Below are positions 25,929 to 36,200 of a stretch of 64,000 nt of DNA, one piece after another (the first letter of the stretch is position 1; each line of letters opens with the position of its first letter). Under the pieces are notes generated by a model that saw only the letters and a list, made by a program, of their open reading frames with translations, was not told where the DNA came from and did no database searches. The DNA comes from Virgisporangium aliadipatigenens (GTDB lineage: Bacteria > Actinomycetota > Actinomycetes > Mycobacteriales > Micromonosporaceae). Where the stretch lies: the NCBI RefSeq assembly GCF_016863615.1, contig NZ_BOPF01000029.1, positions 62,001 through 126,000 of the forward strand, given 5' to 3'. A program made the position numbers and the translations under genes.

Positions 25929-26516
25929 TCAGTCGTTCAGGCAGAACGAGAAGTTGGTCGAGGTGCTGCTGGAGTACCCGGTCGCGTACGAGGTGCCCAG
26001 GCGGGCCTGGTGGAAGCCGACCACGCCGTACGTCTGGGCCACGCAGCCCGACTCCGCCTGCGAGATCTCCTGTCGCCCGGGCACCGTGTACGGCTGGTCG
26101 TAGGCGAGGTTGCCCACGGCCACCTCGAACCACCGGCTCAGGTCCGGTGACCAGAAGAAGAGCGTCGCCTGCGCGGCCACGTAGTCGACCGGGGCCGGGC
26201 AGCTGCTGTAGGCGTAGCCGGTGACCGAGTAGAAGCTGCCGACGCTGAACGCGTTGACGCGGCTCGACCCGACGCAGGTGATGACGAGGTTCGTCGACGC
26301 GCCGCCGGCCTTGCCCTGCAGGGTCAGCGCCGACGAACCGGACGAGGTGCCCGACGGGGCGGGCATGTGCGCCGCGTACTCGAGGATGGCGGCGTGCGCC
26401 TCGGCGGCGGTGAGGGGCCGGGCGGGTGCCGCGGTGGCCGGCGCCGCGAGCGTCGCCAACACCACGACGGCGGCGCCGGTCAGTGCCATCGCCCGGGCCT
26501 TGATTCCTGTGAACAT
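25929..26516 (-). CDS. Secreted protein of unknown function
   Basis: 195 residues with a clear signal peptide (hydrophobic core ALTGAAVVVLATLAAP, cleavage near ATAA). ATG 26516 is preceded by AGGAGGAG, a very strong ribosome-binding site. The mature part has four Cys (ITCVGS, YSSCPAP, ESGCVAQ, FSFCLND near the C terminus), so two disulphides are likely, and is rich in Ser/Thr/aromatic beta strands. No family recognised. It lies after a hairpin downstream of the large TPR gene and ends 8 bp from the convergent SARP gene. Confidence 0.7.
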   Translation of the reverse strand: MFTGIKARAMALTGAAVVVLATLAAPATAAPARPLTAAEAHAAILEYAAHMPAPSGTSSGSSALTLQGKAGGASTNLVITCVGSSRVNAFSVGSFYSVTGYAYSSCPAPVDYVAAQATLFFWSPDLSRWFEVAVGNLAYDQPYTVPGRQEISQAESGCVAQTYGVVGFHQARLGTSYATGYSSSTSTNFSFCLND

Positions 26517-26534
26517 CGCTCCTCCTGACGCTCC

Positions 26535-26552
26535 CGCCCGGGGGTCCGGGCG
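26535..26552 (-). terminator. Hairpin between the TPR gene and the secreted-protein gene
   Basis: CGCCCGG-GGGT-CCGGGCG is a perfect 7-bp stem with a 4-nt loop in the 93-bp gap downstream of the large TPR gene. An outer CTCCTC/GAGGAG pairing could extend it and hide the ribosome-binding site of the secreted-protein gene. Confidence 0.4.
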
Positions 26553-26609
26553 TGGTGGAGGAGAGTTTCGCGACCGGCACTGGACGCGGATTGAACGCGT
26601 GAACCGTTC

Positions 26610-29600
26610 TCAGCGGTGTGCCGGATGTTCGTCGTCAAGGAACAGGCCCGCGAGCCGTCCGCGCCACCCCCGGCGGCCCACATCGGCCCGCCCGGCCCAG
26701 ATCGCGGCGCTCTCGCGGATGTGCACGGTGCGCGGGTGCTCCGGCCCGTGGACCCGCGTGTAGTCGTCGACGAGTACGGCGAACAGGTCACGAGCCGCGG
26801 CCGGATCACCGGCTTCCCCGGTCCAGCGCGCCAGTCCGACCCGCACGTCGAGGGAGAGCGGACGGTCGGCGCCCAGTTCCCGGACGCAGTCCGCGCTGAG
26901 CGCCGCGAAGAGGTCCCGTGCCGCGGCGGGATCGCCGGCCTCCCCGGTCCACCGCGCCACACCGTAACGGGCATCGAGCGTCGAGGGATGCGTGCGGCCG
27001 AACACGCGGGCGTGCTCCTCGACCAGCAGCGCGCACCGGGTGCGGGCGCGGGAGGGTTCCCCGGCCATCCCGATCCACCTGGCGACAGCGCCCCGGACGG
27101 CGAACGTGCGGGCGTGGTCCCGTCCGAGCGCCCGGGCGAAGTCCTCGACCAGGGTGGTGAACAGCTCCCGGGCCCGCACGGGATCGCCGGCCTCCCCGGT
27201 GTACTGGGCGAAGCCGTTGCGGGCCTCCAGGGTCTGCGGATCGGCGCTGCCCAGTATCCGCGCGAAGTCGCCGACGAGAGCCGCGTACAGGTCCCGGGCC
27301 TGAGCCGACTCGCCCGACGCCCCGACACTCCATGCGTACTCCGCCCGCATGTTCAGCGTGGTGGGGTGATCGTCGCCGAGTACGCGTGTCGTGTCGTCCA
27401 CGAGGGCTTTCGTCAGGTCGCGGGCCATCAGGTGATCACCCGCCTCCGCGGCCCACCAGGCCGCGGCGAACCGCATGTCGCGCGTGGCGGCGTGGTCGTC
27501 ACCGAACAGGCGGGCGTGGTCCTCGGCCAGCGCGGCGAAGAGGTCCCGCGCGCCGCCGGGATCGCCGGTGTTGCCGGTGCATCGGGCCAGGCCGAGCCGG
27601 ATGTCGAGGGTGCGCCAGTGGTCCGCGTCCAGCACCCGGGTGCAGTCGTCGACGAGCGAGCGGCACCGGTCCCGGGCCTCGGCGAGCTCGCCGGCCGACT
27701 CGGCCGCCGAGGCGGCACCGGTCCGGGCGTCCAGGGTGGCCTCGTGGTCCGCGCCCCGGGCCCGTGCGCAGTCCGCGGCCAGTTCGTCGTACAGGGCTCT
27801 CGCGCCCGCCGGGTCGCCGGTGCACGCCGTGTACCACGCCAGGCTGGAGCGCAGGTCGAGGGTGGTGGCATGGTCCGGGCCGAAGACCCGGGTGCAGTCG
27901 TCGACCACCTCGGCGTACAGGTCGCGGGCGGCGACGGGATCGCCGGCCTCTCCGGTCCACCGGGCAAGGGCCGAGCGGGCGTCGATGGTCTGCCGGTGGT
28001 CGGTACCCAAGGCCCGGCGGTTGTCCCGTGCCAGCGCGGCGAACCGGTCCCGCGCCGCGCCGGCGTCGCCGGCTTCTCCGGTCCACCGGGCCAGGGAACC
28101 GCGGCAGTCGAGGGTCATCGGATGCCGCGGGCCCAGCAGCCGCAGGTGGTCCTCGACGAGGTCGGCGTAGCGGGACCGGGCCGCGGACGGGTCGCCGGCC
28201 GTCCCCGTGCACAGGGCGGCCCCGCTTCGCGCAGCCAGCGTGCCGGAATGTGCCGGCCCCAGCACGCGCGCGTAGTCCCCGCTGAGATCGCCGTACATGT
28301 CGCGCGCCGCGGCGGGATCACCGGCGACCGCGGTCCATCGGGCGAGGCCGGACCGGGTGTCGAGGGTCCAGGGGTGATCGGCGCCGAGGACGCGGGTGTA
28401 GTCGTCGACGAGCCGGGCGAACAGCTCGCGGGCCGCGTCGGCGTCGCCCGCCTCTCCGGTCCATCGGCCCAGGCCGGACCGGGTGTCGAGGGTCAACGGA
28501 TGGTCGGCGCCGAGGACGCGGGTGTAGTCGTCGACGAGCCGGGCGAACAGCTCGCGGGCCGCGTCGGCGTCGCCGGCCTCGCCGGTCCACCGGGCCACGC
28601 TCGCCCTGATGGCGAGGGTGGTGAAGTGGTCCGGGCCGAGGATCCGCGCGTGCTCGCCGGTGAGTCGCACCGACAGGTCGCGGGCACGCGCGAAGTCGCC
28701 CGACTCGCCGGTCCAGCGGACCAGGGCCCCCCGGGCTTCGCGGGTCTGCGGGTGGTCCGCACCGAGTTCCCTCGCATGCTCCTCGACGAGGACGGCACTG
28801 AGGTCCCGGGCGCCGGCCGGGTTACCGGCCTCGCCGGTCCACCGCGCCAGCCCCAGCCGGACGCCGAGGGTCTGCGGATGGTCGGCGCCGAGGACCCGGG
28901 TGCAGTCGTCGGCGAGCGCGGAGTGCAGGTCGCGCGCCCCGGCCGGATCGCCGGCGTCGCCGGTCAACATGGCCAGGGTCGCGGCGGCGTCGAGGGCATT
29001 CGGATGCTCCCTGCCGAGAATCCGGGTGTGATCCTCGGCGAGAACGGCGCACAGGTCCCGGGCCGCGATCGGTTCACCGACGTTCACCGTGCACCTGACC
29101 AGCGCCCAGCGGGCGCGCAGCGTGGTGCTGTGGTCGGGACCGAGCCCTCGGGCACAGTCCTCGACGAGTGCGGCCGCGAGTCGCCGGGACTCGGCCCGGT
29201 CCCCGAAATCGGCTGTCCAGAAGGCGAGATCGACGCGGGCCGCCAGGGTACGGGGGTGGTCGCGGCCGGACACCCGGCGGTGATCCGCGACGAGCGCGCC
29301 GAACATCGTCCGGGCACCGACCTCCTCGCCGGCCAGCCCGGTCCACATGGCCAGACCACCCCTGGCGTCGAGGGTGTGCGGGTCGTCGGGGCCGAGCGCC
29401 CGCACACAGCGCTCGACGAGCGCGGCGGACAGGTCCCGGGCCAGAGCCGGCGCGCCCGTGGTGCCGGTCCACCAGGCGAGGCTGTCGCGGACCTGCAGAG
29501 TGCTGCGGTGGTCCGGGCCGAGCGCCCCCTCGCAGTCCTCCGCGAGCGCGGCGAACAGGTCGCGCGCCTCGCCCGGACGGCCGGCGTCGCCGGTCCAGCT

Positions 29601-31040
29601 CGCGTGCCCGGAGCGGGCGTCGACGGTGTCCGGGTCGGCGGCGCCTAGCAGACGCGTGCAATCGGCCGCGAGCGCGGCGTAGCGGTCGCGGGCCCGCACG
29701 GCGTCGCCGGAGATCCCGGTCCACCGGGCGAGGCCGATGCGCGCGGCAAGGGTGTCACGGTCGTCCGGGCCGAGTTCCCGGGCGCAATCCTCGGCGAGGG
29801 CGGCGAACAGGTCGCGGGCCCGGCCGGGATCCCCAGCCTCCCCGATCCATCCGGCGAGGTGGCGCCGCACCTCGAAGGTGACCCGGTCGGTCGAAGGCAG
29901 CTGGTCGAGCAGGGTGCGGGCGTGCGGGGCGAGCCGCAGCCACCCGTCGGTGGCAGCCGCGCGTCCGGGCCGGTCCGTGCAGGCGCTCGCCAGGAGCGTG
30001 CCGGCGGCCAGCGCCCACGGCCGTCGGCCCTCGGCGGTCGCCGCGAGCCGGTCCGCGGTCACCGCCTGGACGAGTCCGTGGACCGCGATCGCGGCGGACG
30101 CGCCGGTCGCGGCCGCACGGGTCGCGAGGCCGTGCGTGGTCAGGTCGGCGACCGCGCGGCGCCATGCCAGTTCGTCGCGCAACGGGGTGAGCAGGTCCGA
30201 CCCGTGATCACCGCCGGCCAGGAGGTCGCTGACGGGGATCGCGTCGGGGGAGTAGAAGGCGAGAACGTTCAGCAGGGTCCGGGCCGGCGGGCAGATCCGG
30301 TCGAACGCCAGCTCCCAGGTGGTCGCCAGCGGTGCGCCGTAGTCCGGTGCGGTGCCCTCGGCGAGCATGTCCGACCGGCGCCTGCGGAACAGGTCGAGGT
30401 AGGCGGAGAGCGGAACCTGGTGCGCGCCGGCGTACGAGGCGGCCTGGGCGAGGGCGAGCGGCAGGCCGCCCAGTTCCTTGGACAGGGCCGCGGCGGCGAC
30501 CTCGTCGGTGTCCCCGCTCATGCTGGTCAGCAGCCGGTTCGCGTCCTCGGGCGGCAGCGGTCCGACCGGTTGGACGCCGTCCTGATGCGGCCACGCCGAG
30601 GCGCGTGAGGTGACGAGCACGTCGCCGTCGCCGTCGGGCGGCAGCAGTTCACGAAGCCGGCGCGGGTCCGGCACGTCATCGAGGACGAGCAGCCACCGCG
30701 CGTCGCGGTTGGCCAGTACGGCGTGCACCGCCCGCACCGGATCGCCGATGCGTGCGACGTCGTTCGGCGCGAGCCATTCGAGGAGTTCGCGGCAGTCCTC
30801 GGCGGCCGTCGTCGGGTCGTCGGCGCGCACCCACCACAGCAGGCTGTAGCGATCCTGGTGCCGGGCCGCGTACGCCCGGGCGACGCTGGATTTCCCAATG
30901 CCACCGAGCCCGTTCAGGATCCGCAGCAGCGGCCCCCGCGACCGCGCCGGCGCGTCGAACGCCGCCTCGACGTCGGCCAGTTCGCCGGCCCGCCCGACGA
31001 TGCTGGTGAACTCGCGGATCTGGGTGGAGACCGCCCGCAT
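26610..31040 (-). CDS. NB-ARC STAND NTPase with 25 tandem 42-residue TPR-like repeats
   Basis: 1476 residues from ATG 31040, though translation may begin further upstream. The first 380 residues are an NB-ARC module: P-loop NGLGGIGKSS (43-52), Walker B RWLLVLDDVPD, and the GLPLALAQAASY motif. Residues about 385-1440 are 25 consecutive units of exactly 42 residues, consensus LARWTGEAGD-xxxARDLF-AAL-x-DCxRVLGPDHPxTLDARxG, each a two-helix TPR-like hairpin. Such proteins are NLR-like sensors in which the repeats recognise a ligand and the NTPase switches oligomeric state; no effector domain is fused. The effector or adaptor is probably the 152-aa protein encoded immediately upstream. Cellular role unknown: immunity or development are the family expectations. 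Confidence 0.85.
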   Translation of the reverse strand: MRAVSTQIREFTSIVGRAGELADVEAAFDAPARSRGPLLRILNGLGGIGKSSVARAYAARHQDRYSLLWWVRADDPTTAAEDCRELLEWLAPNDVARIGDPVRAVHAVLANRDARWLLVLDDVPDPRRLRELLPPDGDGDVLVTSRASAWPHQDGVQPVGPLPPEDANRLLTSMSGDTDEVAAAALSKELGGLPLALAQAASYAGAHQVPLSAYLDLFRRRRSDMLAEGTAPDYGAPLATTWELAFDRICPPARTLLNVLAFYSPDAIPVSDLLAGGDHGSDLLTPLRDELAWRRAVADLTTHGLATRAAATGASAAIAVHGLVQAVTADRLAATAEGRRPWALAAGTLLASACTDRPGRAAATDGWLRLAPHARTLLDQLPSTDRVTFEVRRHLAGWIGEAGDPGRARDLFAALAEDCARELGPDDRDTLAARIGLARWTGISGDAVRARDRYAALAADCTRLLGAADPDTVDARSGHASWTGDAGRPGEARDLFAALAEDCEGALGPDHRSTLQVRDSLAWWTGTTGAPALARDLSAALVERCVRALGPDDPHTLDARGGLAMWTGLAGEEVGARTMFGALVADHRRVSGRDHPRTLAARVDLAFWTADFGDRAESRRLAAALVEDCARGLGPDHSTTLRARWALVRCTVNVGEPIAARDLCAVLAEDHTRILGREHPNALDAAATLAMLTGDAGDPAGARDLHSALADDCTRVLGADHPQTLGVRLGLARWTGEAGNPAGARDLSAVLVEEHARELGADHPQTREARGALVRWTGESGDFARARDLSVRLTGEHARILGPDHFTTLAIRASVARWTGEAGDADAARELFARLVDDYTRVLGADHPLTLDTRSGLGRWTGEAGDADAARELFARLVDDYTRVLGADHPWTLDTRSGLARWTAVAGDPAAARDMYGDLSGDYARVLGPAHSGTLAARSGAALCTGTAGDPSAARSRYADLVEDHLRLLGPRHPMTLDCRGSLARWTGEAGDAGAARDRFAALARDNRRALGTDHRQTIDARSALARWTGEAGDPVAARDLYAEVVDDCTRVFGPDHATTLDLRSSLAWYTACTGDPAGARALYDELAADCARARGADHEATLDARTGAASAAESAGELAEARDRCRSLVDDCTRVLDADHWRTLDIRLGLARCTGNTGDPGGARDLFAALAEDHARLFGDDHAATRDMRFAAAWWAAEAGDHLMARDLTKALVDDTTRVLGDDHPTTLNMRAEYAWSVGASGESAQARDLYAALVGDFARILGSADPQTLEARNGFAQYTGEAGDPVRARELFTTLVEDFARALGRDHARTFAVRGAVARWIGMAGEPSRARTRCALLVEEHARVFGRTHPSTLDARYGVARWTGEAGDPAAARDLFAALSADCVRELGADRPLSLDVRVGLARWTGEAGDPAAARDLFAVLVDDYTRVHGPEHPRTVHIRESAAIWAGRADVGRRGWRGRLAGLFLDDEHPAHR
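28345..28596. repeat. Recent 126-bp tandem duplication inside the TPR array
   Basis: Copies 28345-28470 and 28471-28596 are nearly identical at DNA level and encode repeat units 11 and 12 of the array, which differ by very few residues. The other units are far more divergent, so this duplication is young. Confidence 0.75.
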
Positions 31041-31243
31041 CGTCCGCAGCCGGTCGCCGGCGGTGTCGGCGGCCCACTGCTCGACGTTCGTAACCGAACC
31101 GATGAACTGGGCGGCGGTGCCGCGGCCGCCGGCGTTGACCGACGGCCAGGCCGCCCGGCCGTATCCGGTGCGACCGGTGTCGTGCGGGGTCGGAACGGAG
31201 CGCGGCGCCTCCGTGCGGGGCGGATGCGGTTGGCCGGGTCCGG
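31041..31243 (-). other. Open, coding-like stretch upstream of the TPR gene
   Basis: In the reading frame of the TPR gene this stretch has no stop and uses GC-rich third positions. It would encode segments such as AWPSVNAGGRGTAAQF and IGSVTNVEQWAADTAGDRL leading straight into MRAVSTQ. No in-frame ATG, GTG or TTG exists between the stop of the upstream gene and ATG 31040. Either it is a 5' leader, or the protein starts at a rare codon or by frameshift from the upstream gene. Confidence 0.4.
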
Positions 31244-31702
31244 CTAGCCCTGTGGCCGGCCCGGTGCGGAAGGGCCCGCCGGTGCCGGGCCTCCCATGGT
31301 CAGGTGGCCGATCTGCGCCGCGGCGACCGACGCTCCGTGGGCGTTGAGTACCGGACTGCCGTGAATGGTCATCACCTGCCCGCCGGCGGCGGCACCCGCC
31401 TCGGCCGGCGCACGCAACGCGAGCACCTTCCGCAACTCGTCGGCCAGCTCCGGGTACTCGTCAAGCAGCTGTACGAAGCTGCCCCGCCAGCGTTCCGTTG
31501 CGGTCTCCGTCGCCACCCGGCCGTCACAGACCTCTTCGCGGCTCTCGTCGAGGTTGCCCGCCTGCCGCGCGGTCCGGGCGGCGTCGCCGCGGCCCATCCA
31601 CCCGGCCACACCGTCGCGCACCGCCTGCCATCCGTCCCCGGCCATGGCCCGCACGACCTCCTGGGCGGCGAGCACGGCGAGCGCTGTCAGCATCGGATCC
31701 AT
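31244..31702 (-). CDS. Small partner protein of the STAND/TPR protein
   Basis: 152 residues; ATG 31702 has GGGAGG 6 bp upstream. The N terminus (MDPMLTALAVLAAQEVVRAM) is a hydrophobic helix, followed by a charged helical region (ERWRGSFVQLLDEYPELADELRKVL) and a Gly/Ala-rich tail with the run VMTIHGSPVLNAHGASVAAA. Proteins of this layout are common next to STAND NTPase/TPR genes in actinomycetes and may be adaptors or membrane-associating effectors; function is not established. It is transcribed just ahead of the TPR gene with about 200 bp between its stop and that gene's ATG. Confidence 0.65.
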   Translation of the reverse strand: MDPMLTALAVLAAQEVVRAMAGDGWQAVRDGVAGWMGRGDAARTARQAGNLDESREEVCDGRVATETATERWRGSFVQLLDEYPELADELRKVLALRAPAEAGAAAGGQVMTIHGSPVLNAHGASVAAAQIGHLTMGGPAPAGPSAPGRPQG

Positions 31703-31920
31703 CACGGACCTCCCGTCGTTGATCGCGCTCACCCTATGGCGCGGCGAAGGGCCGCCGGGCCGGAAGTCTCGGACGGCCCATGTCCGCATTCGGACTCCGC
31801 CCTTCGGGTGCAAATTGCCGCAACCCGGGCCGTCGCCGAGGACCGGGTGGGTGCAACGGCACGGCATGTCTCCATGATCGGAGGGTGATCGTGGGTGTGC
31901 GGCATCCTTACCTACGTCAC

Positions 31921-32517
31921 CTACGGCGTCCCCTGTCCCGGGCTCCGACGGCGCACCGCCGTCACGATCGCCATGATCCCGGCGACGATCAGCGCGAAGC
32001 AGGGGACGAGAAGGGCGCCGAAGAACGCCGTCGCGCCGCCGAGGATCGCGGCCGCCATGCCGCCGGCTTCGAACGCGTCCCCGACGGCGTACAGGTCGGT
32101 GCCGGGCCGATCGCAGTCGGAGGTGCACGAGAGCGTGTACCGCCCGGACCGGTCGACCGTGATGTCGTACAGCACCACCCAGGTGGTGTCCTCGATGGTG
32201 GCGCTCAGCCCGTAGGAACGTTCGGTCAGCGCGGCCTCGCCCGCCCCGCTGACCTCGCAGGTCGCCCGCGCGATCCCGTCGGAGTCCTGCGGGAAGACGG
32301 CGTAGACCGTCGCGGCCCGGTCCTTCGTCAGCTCGACCGTCGTTTCGTCGCCGCCGTGGAACCGCGCACCCACCGAGGGGAGCGTCCCCCCGACGGATCC
32401 GAACGACGCCACGCCCAGCACCACGAGCAGCGGTGCCGTCAGGACGCCGACCGCCGCGATCGCGGCCGCGAGGACGTACCAGCCGCGGCCGGGTCGCGGG
32501 GGGCGCGGATCGACCAT
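31921..32517 (-). CDS. Hypothetical two-TM extracytoplasmic-domain protein
   Basis: 198 residues from ATG 32517. After PRPPRPGRG a first TM (WYVLAAAIAAVGVLTAPLLV) precedes an external beta-rich domain (about 35-150) with Cys in ARATCEVSG and LSCTSDCDRPG. A hydrophobic C-terminal hairpin follows (AAAILGGATAFFGALLVPCF, then ALIVAGIMAIVTAV) and ends in a basic tail. No family recognised. It is divergent from the EAD2-like gene. A longer upstream frame exists, but its sequence looks like intergenic DNA. Confidence 0.6.
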   Translation of the reverse strand: MVDPRPPRPGRGWYVLAAAIAAVGVLTAPLLVVLGVASFGSVGGTLPSVGARFHGGDETTVELTKDRAATVYAVFPQDSDGIARATCEVSGAGEAALTERSYGLSATIEDTTWVVLYDITVDRSGRYTLSCTSDCDRPGTDLYAVGDAFEAGGMAAAILGGATAFFGALLVPCFALIVAGIMAIVTAVRRRSPGQGTP

Positions 32518-32628
32518 GGGAAGGATGGTGCCATGCCGGGCGTCGATGCCGGGACAGCGGTCGCGCTCCGGTACCGGAAGCCAGGGAAATCCGCAAAGCC
32601 GAACGTCCGTCGCGTGTACCGCTAACTG

Positions 32629-32655
32629 TTGATCAATGGGCGCCGGTTGTAGGCT
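32629..32655 (+). promoter_or_regulatory. Candidate promoter of the EAD2-like gene
   Basis: TTGATC (32629-32634) and TAGGCT (32650-32655) are 15 bp apart, a short but usable spacing, 58 bp ahead of the ATG at 32714. The surrounding DNA is noticeably richer in A/T than the neighbouring coding regions. Confidence 0.3.
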
Positions 32656-32713
32656 TCGGGCTTCCGGGATTTTCGGTGAACCGGGCTCATATTCGTCGAT
32701 CGGAGTGCTTTTC

Positions 32714-33109
32714 ATGATTCAGCCGATCGGATCACGGCCACCGCCGCGCCGGCCGGTCGACGACGGCACGTCGGAAAACGGGAGCGACCTCTCCGATATC
32801 GCCGACGCGCTCGCCGAGATCGACGAGCTGAACGACCCGGCCGGCCTGCGCGTGCTGTTCACCGCGCTTCCCAGGGCCCTCGTTCTCACCATTCCGCACA
32901 ATCCACGGCCGCGATTCCAGCTCATTCATCTCGTCCGCGGTTGTGCCGATTTCAGCGGCGGCGGGCGGGCGTTGTTCGACGCCGTTCACACCGTGCTGCC
33001 GGAGGGTTGTCGAGGACGCTCACACGCATTGCGGCTGATCGCGCGGCACTGGTCGCTGCACGGGCCACCCGAAGCGGTTCGTCCGTCCGATCCCGCTCCT
33101 GTCGATTAG
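32714..33109 (+). CDS. Stand-alone EAD2-like (effector-associated domain) adaptor
   Basis: 131 residues; GGAG lies 8 bp before ATG 32714. The N-terminal 30 residues are Pro/Arg-rich. The rest (DIADALAEIDELNDPAGLRVL through LVRGCADFSGGGRALFDAV) follows the helical pattern of effector-associated domain 2: a leading helix, the D-P-x-x-x-R-x-L-like segment, a central I-P-x-x-P motif, a Cys-containing helix, and a GG-x-x-L turn. EADs are death-domain-like adaptors that join effectors to NTP-dependent sensors in bacterial conflict systems. The FxsT-like protein encoded 143 bp downstream carries similar helices at its N terminus, so direct pairing of the two is inferred. Confidence 0.55.
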   Translation: MIQPIGSRPPPRRPVDDGTSENGSDLSDIADALAEIDELNDPAGLRVLFTALPRALVLTIPHNPRPRFQLIHLVRGCADFSGGGRALFDAVHTVLPEGCRGRSHALRLIARHWSLHGPPEAVRPSDPAPVD

Positions 33110-33121
33110 TACTACCAGTGG

Positions 33122-33140
33122 TCGGGCGACCCGGGCCCGA
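33122..33140 (+). terminator. Small hairpin after the EAD2-like gene
   Basis: TCGGGC and GCCCGA form a 6-bp stem with a 7-nt loop, 12 bp after the stop at 33109. It may attenuate read-through into the FxsT-like gene. Confidence 0.3.
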
Positions 33141-33252
33141 TCCGCAATGCGACGCTTCATCGCCGGTGGCGCCACGTTGTGCCACCCTTCGGTCCCGGCC
33201 CGCGACGACGGTTCATGGCAAGTCGGTCGAACTCTGACACCGGAAGGTTGAC

Positions 33253-36200
33253 GTGCGACAGTTCGAGGTCTCCGCCGAGCAGCGGGAGCGACTGAGCGAG
33301 GCGCTGCTTCGCATCAGGGACCTCCATGAGGCCGACATTCTCGGCCTGTGCGTGGACGAGCTGGAGCGGCGACTGGCCAAGCCGCTGTCGCTCAAGCGCT
33401 TCGCGCAGGCGCGGTTCGCGATCTGGGAGCTCACCACCCGATGCACCGAGGAACTGGACGCCGTGCTCGAACTGCAGGCCGTCGTGTCGCGGTTCTTCCC
33501 CGATCACCCCGCCCTGGTGGACGTCATCACCATCGTGGAGGAGATCGGGACGCCGCCGCTGCTGAGTGAGGATCAGGAGCGGCAGCTCGTGCTGTTACTG
33601 GACGGCTACGACGTCGAGGTGAGACGCTCTACGTTCCACGGCGTCTTCGGCAACCCCCTCCGCAAAGACGACCCGCACTGGTCCTCGACCGCCCGACACG
33701 TGCGTTTCGTTGAACTCACGTGTCGCACGAAAGGCGGTTTGCCTCTGCTCCTTACCTACTTGGAGCAAACGGCACACGCACCATCGCACAGCGACTTGCT
33801 CCACCCGATCCACACCTGGATTTCGGACGTGGGCGCAAACGCCGGCCTGGACCCGGCGGTACTGCGTGCACTGTGCCCATCGCCCGCCTCGGAGGGCAGC
33901 CATTTCTCGCGGAATCCGGGACTTGACGCCACCCGGGCACACCTAGACAATTCCCACGCTCTAGGATCCGGTGAAGAGAGCGATGATCCATCAGCAGGAG
34001 CAGGAGACGAAGCGGTGAATCCCACGTCCACGCGACACAAGGTTCCGGCGGACGTGGTCCCACCCATTCGGGGGAACCTGCCGATCCGCAACACGGACTT
34101 CACCGGACGTGGTCCGTTGATCTGGCAGCTTCGCGAATCGCTGCTGAAACGCTCGAACGCATCAGTGGTCCCACAAGCTTTGCATGGTCTGGGCGGTGTT
34201 GGGAAGACCCAATTAGCGGTCGAGTACGCATACAGGTATATCGATTACTACGGCCTCATCTGGTGGATCAACGCCGACCACATTACGGCGGTCCGATCAT
34301 CGCTCGCCGAACTCGGAAGGGAACTCGGAATTCCGCCGAGTCCCGACATCGACCAGTCCGCGAAAACCGTACTCAACAGCCTCGCGACCAGTACCCGCAG
34401 ATGGCTGCTCGTCTACGACAACGCCGACAACCCGGAGGACCTGGCCGGTTTACTGCCGCCCACCGAGGGGCACGTCATCATCACCTCCCGAAACGGGGAA
34501 TGGTCGCAGGTCTACGACGCGATCGAGGTGGACGTTCTCGAACGGCATGAAAGTGTGCAACTGATCCAGCGGAAAACGGGTGACGCGATTCCCGCCGACG
34601 AGGCCGATCATCTGGCCGAGAAGGTCGGCGACCTGCCGCTCGCCCTGGAGCAGGCCGCCGCGTGGCATTCCGCGACCGGCATGCCCGTCGAGCGGTACCT
34701 CGCCCTGTTCGACAAGCACGTCGAGGAGTTGATGGGCGAGAACAAACCCGCCAACTACCCGGCGTCGGTCTCGGCGTTCCTGCGCGTCGCGTTCGACAAG
34801 CTGCGTGAGGGCTCCGTGCCGGAGGCCCCGCAACTCCTGGAGCTGTTCGCCCACCTCGGTCCGGATCCGGTAGCCGCGGCGTTCCTGCGCAGCGGGCGCG
34901 GGCCGGGCATCTCCGAGCCCCTCCGGCAGGCCCTCGGCGACGAGATCAAGCTGAACCGGGCCATCTCCGCGCTGCGCCGCCACGGGCTGGCGAAGGTGCT
35001 GCCCGGCCAGCAGCTCCAGGTCCACCGGCTGGTCCAGTTGGTGCTGCGCGAGGGGCTCCTGGAACGCCGCCGCGAGCGCAGCCGCGAAAATGTGCGGATC
35101 ATCCTGCAGGGCGCCAATCCCGGCGACCCCGACAACCGGGCCACCTGGCCGCGGCACCGTGAGATCGGGCCGCACATCGGTCCCGCGGACCTGCTCGGCG
35201 CGCCGACCGCCGACGCCCGCCGGGTCGCCCTCGACCAGGCGCGGTACCTGTACAGCACCGGCGACTACGCCGGCAGCCGGGACCTGGCCGAGACCATGAT
35301 CAGCCGCTGGTCCGGTCCCGCGGAGGACGGCGGGATCGGCGCCGACCACGAGCACACGTTGCTCGCCAAGCGACACCTCGCCAACGCGCTGCGCCAGCTC
35401 GGCCACTACGAACGGGCCCGGCTGATCTCCACCCAGACATTGGAGACGCTGCGCGCCAGCCCCGAGTTCGGCGACGACCACGAGCACACGGTCGCCGTCG
35501 GCCTCGGACTCGGCTACGACCTGCGCCTGTCCGGCGACATCGCCGGCGCCCACCGCAGCGACGAGGAGAACTACGCCCGCGCACGGCGCACCTACGACGA
35601 CGACGACGTGGCCGACGCCCTGCACGCGAAGAACAACGTGACCGCCAGCCTCAAGATGCTCGGCGACTTCGACACGGCGTACCGCCTCGACACGGAACTC
35701 GTCCAGCAGTGGCGCAGTTCCTTCGGCGACCAGGACGCCCGCACGTTGCGCAGCATCAGCAACGTCGCCCGCGACCTGTACGGGCTCGGCCGCTACGCCG
35801 AGGCGCTGGAGACGCAACGCCTCTCGTTGCCCGAATACGTCGCGCTGCTGAGCCCGGACCACACCGACGTCCTCCAGGCGAACCGCACCATCGCGATCGC
35901 GTTGCGCAAGACCGGCCGCTACGGCGAGGCGCTCACCCACGCGCGGGAGACCTACGAGGCGTTCCGCACCCGGTTCGGTCCCGACTACGAGCACACCCTC
36001 TCCGCGACGATGACGTTCGCGAACACCCTTCGCACCGTCGGGCAGTTCACCGAGGCGAAGAAGTTCGCCGACGAGGGCGTGGAGGCCTACGTCCGGGTCC
36101 TCGGCGAGCGGCATCCGCTCACGCTCGCGGCCCGCGTCAATCTCGGGATCATCCTCCGGGCGATCGGCGACCTCCGTGACGCGCGCGAGGTGGAGCGCTC

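Noticed and set aside
26616-29648. Plus-strand frame of 1010 residues opposite the TPR array
   Set aside because: It is the antisense shadow of a highly periodic GC-rich gene; its own periodicity and Gly/Arg/Ala-rich composition are inherited from the repeat array.
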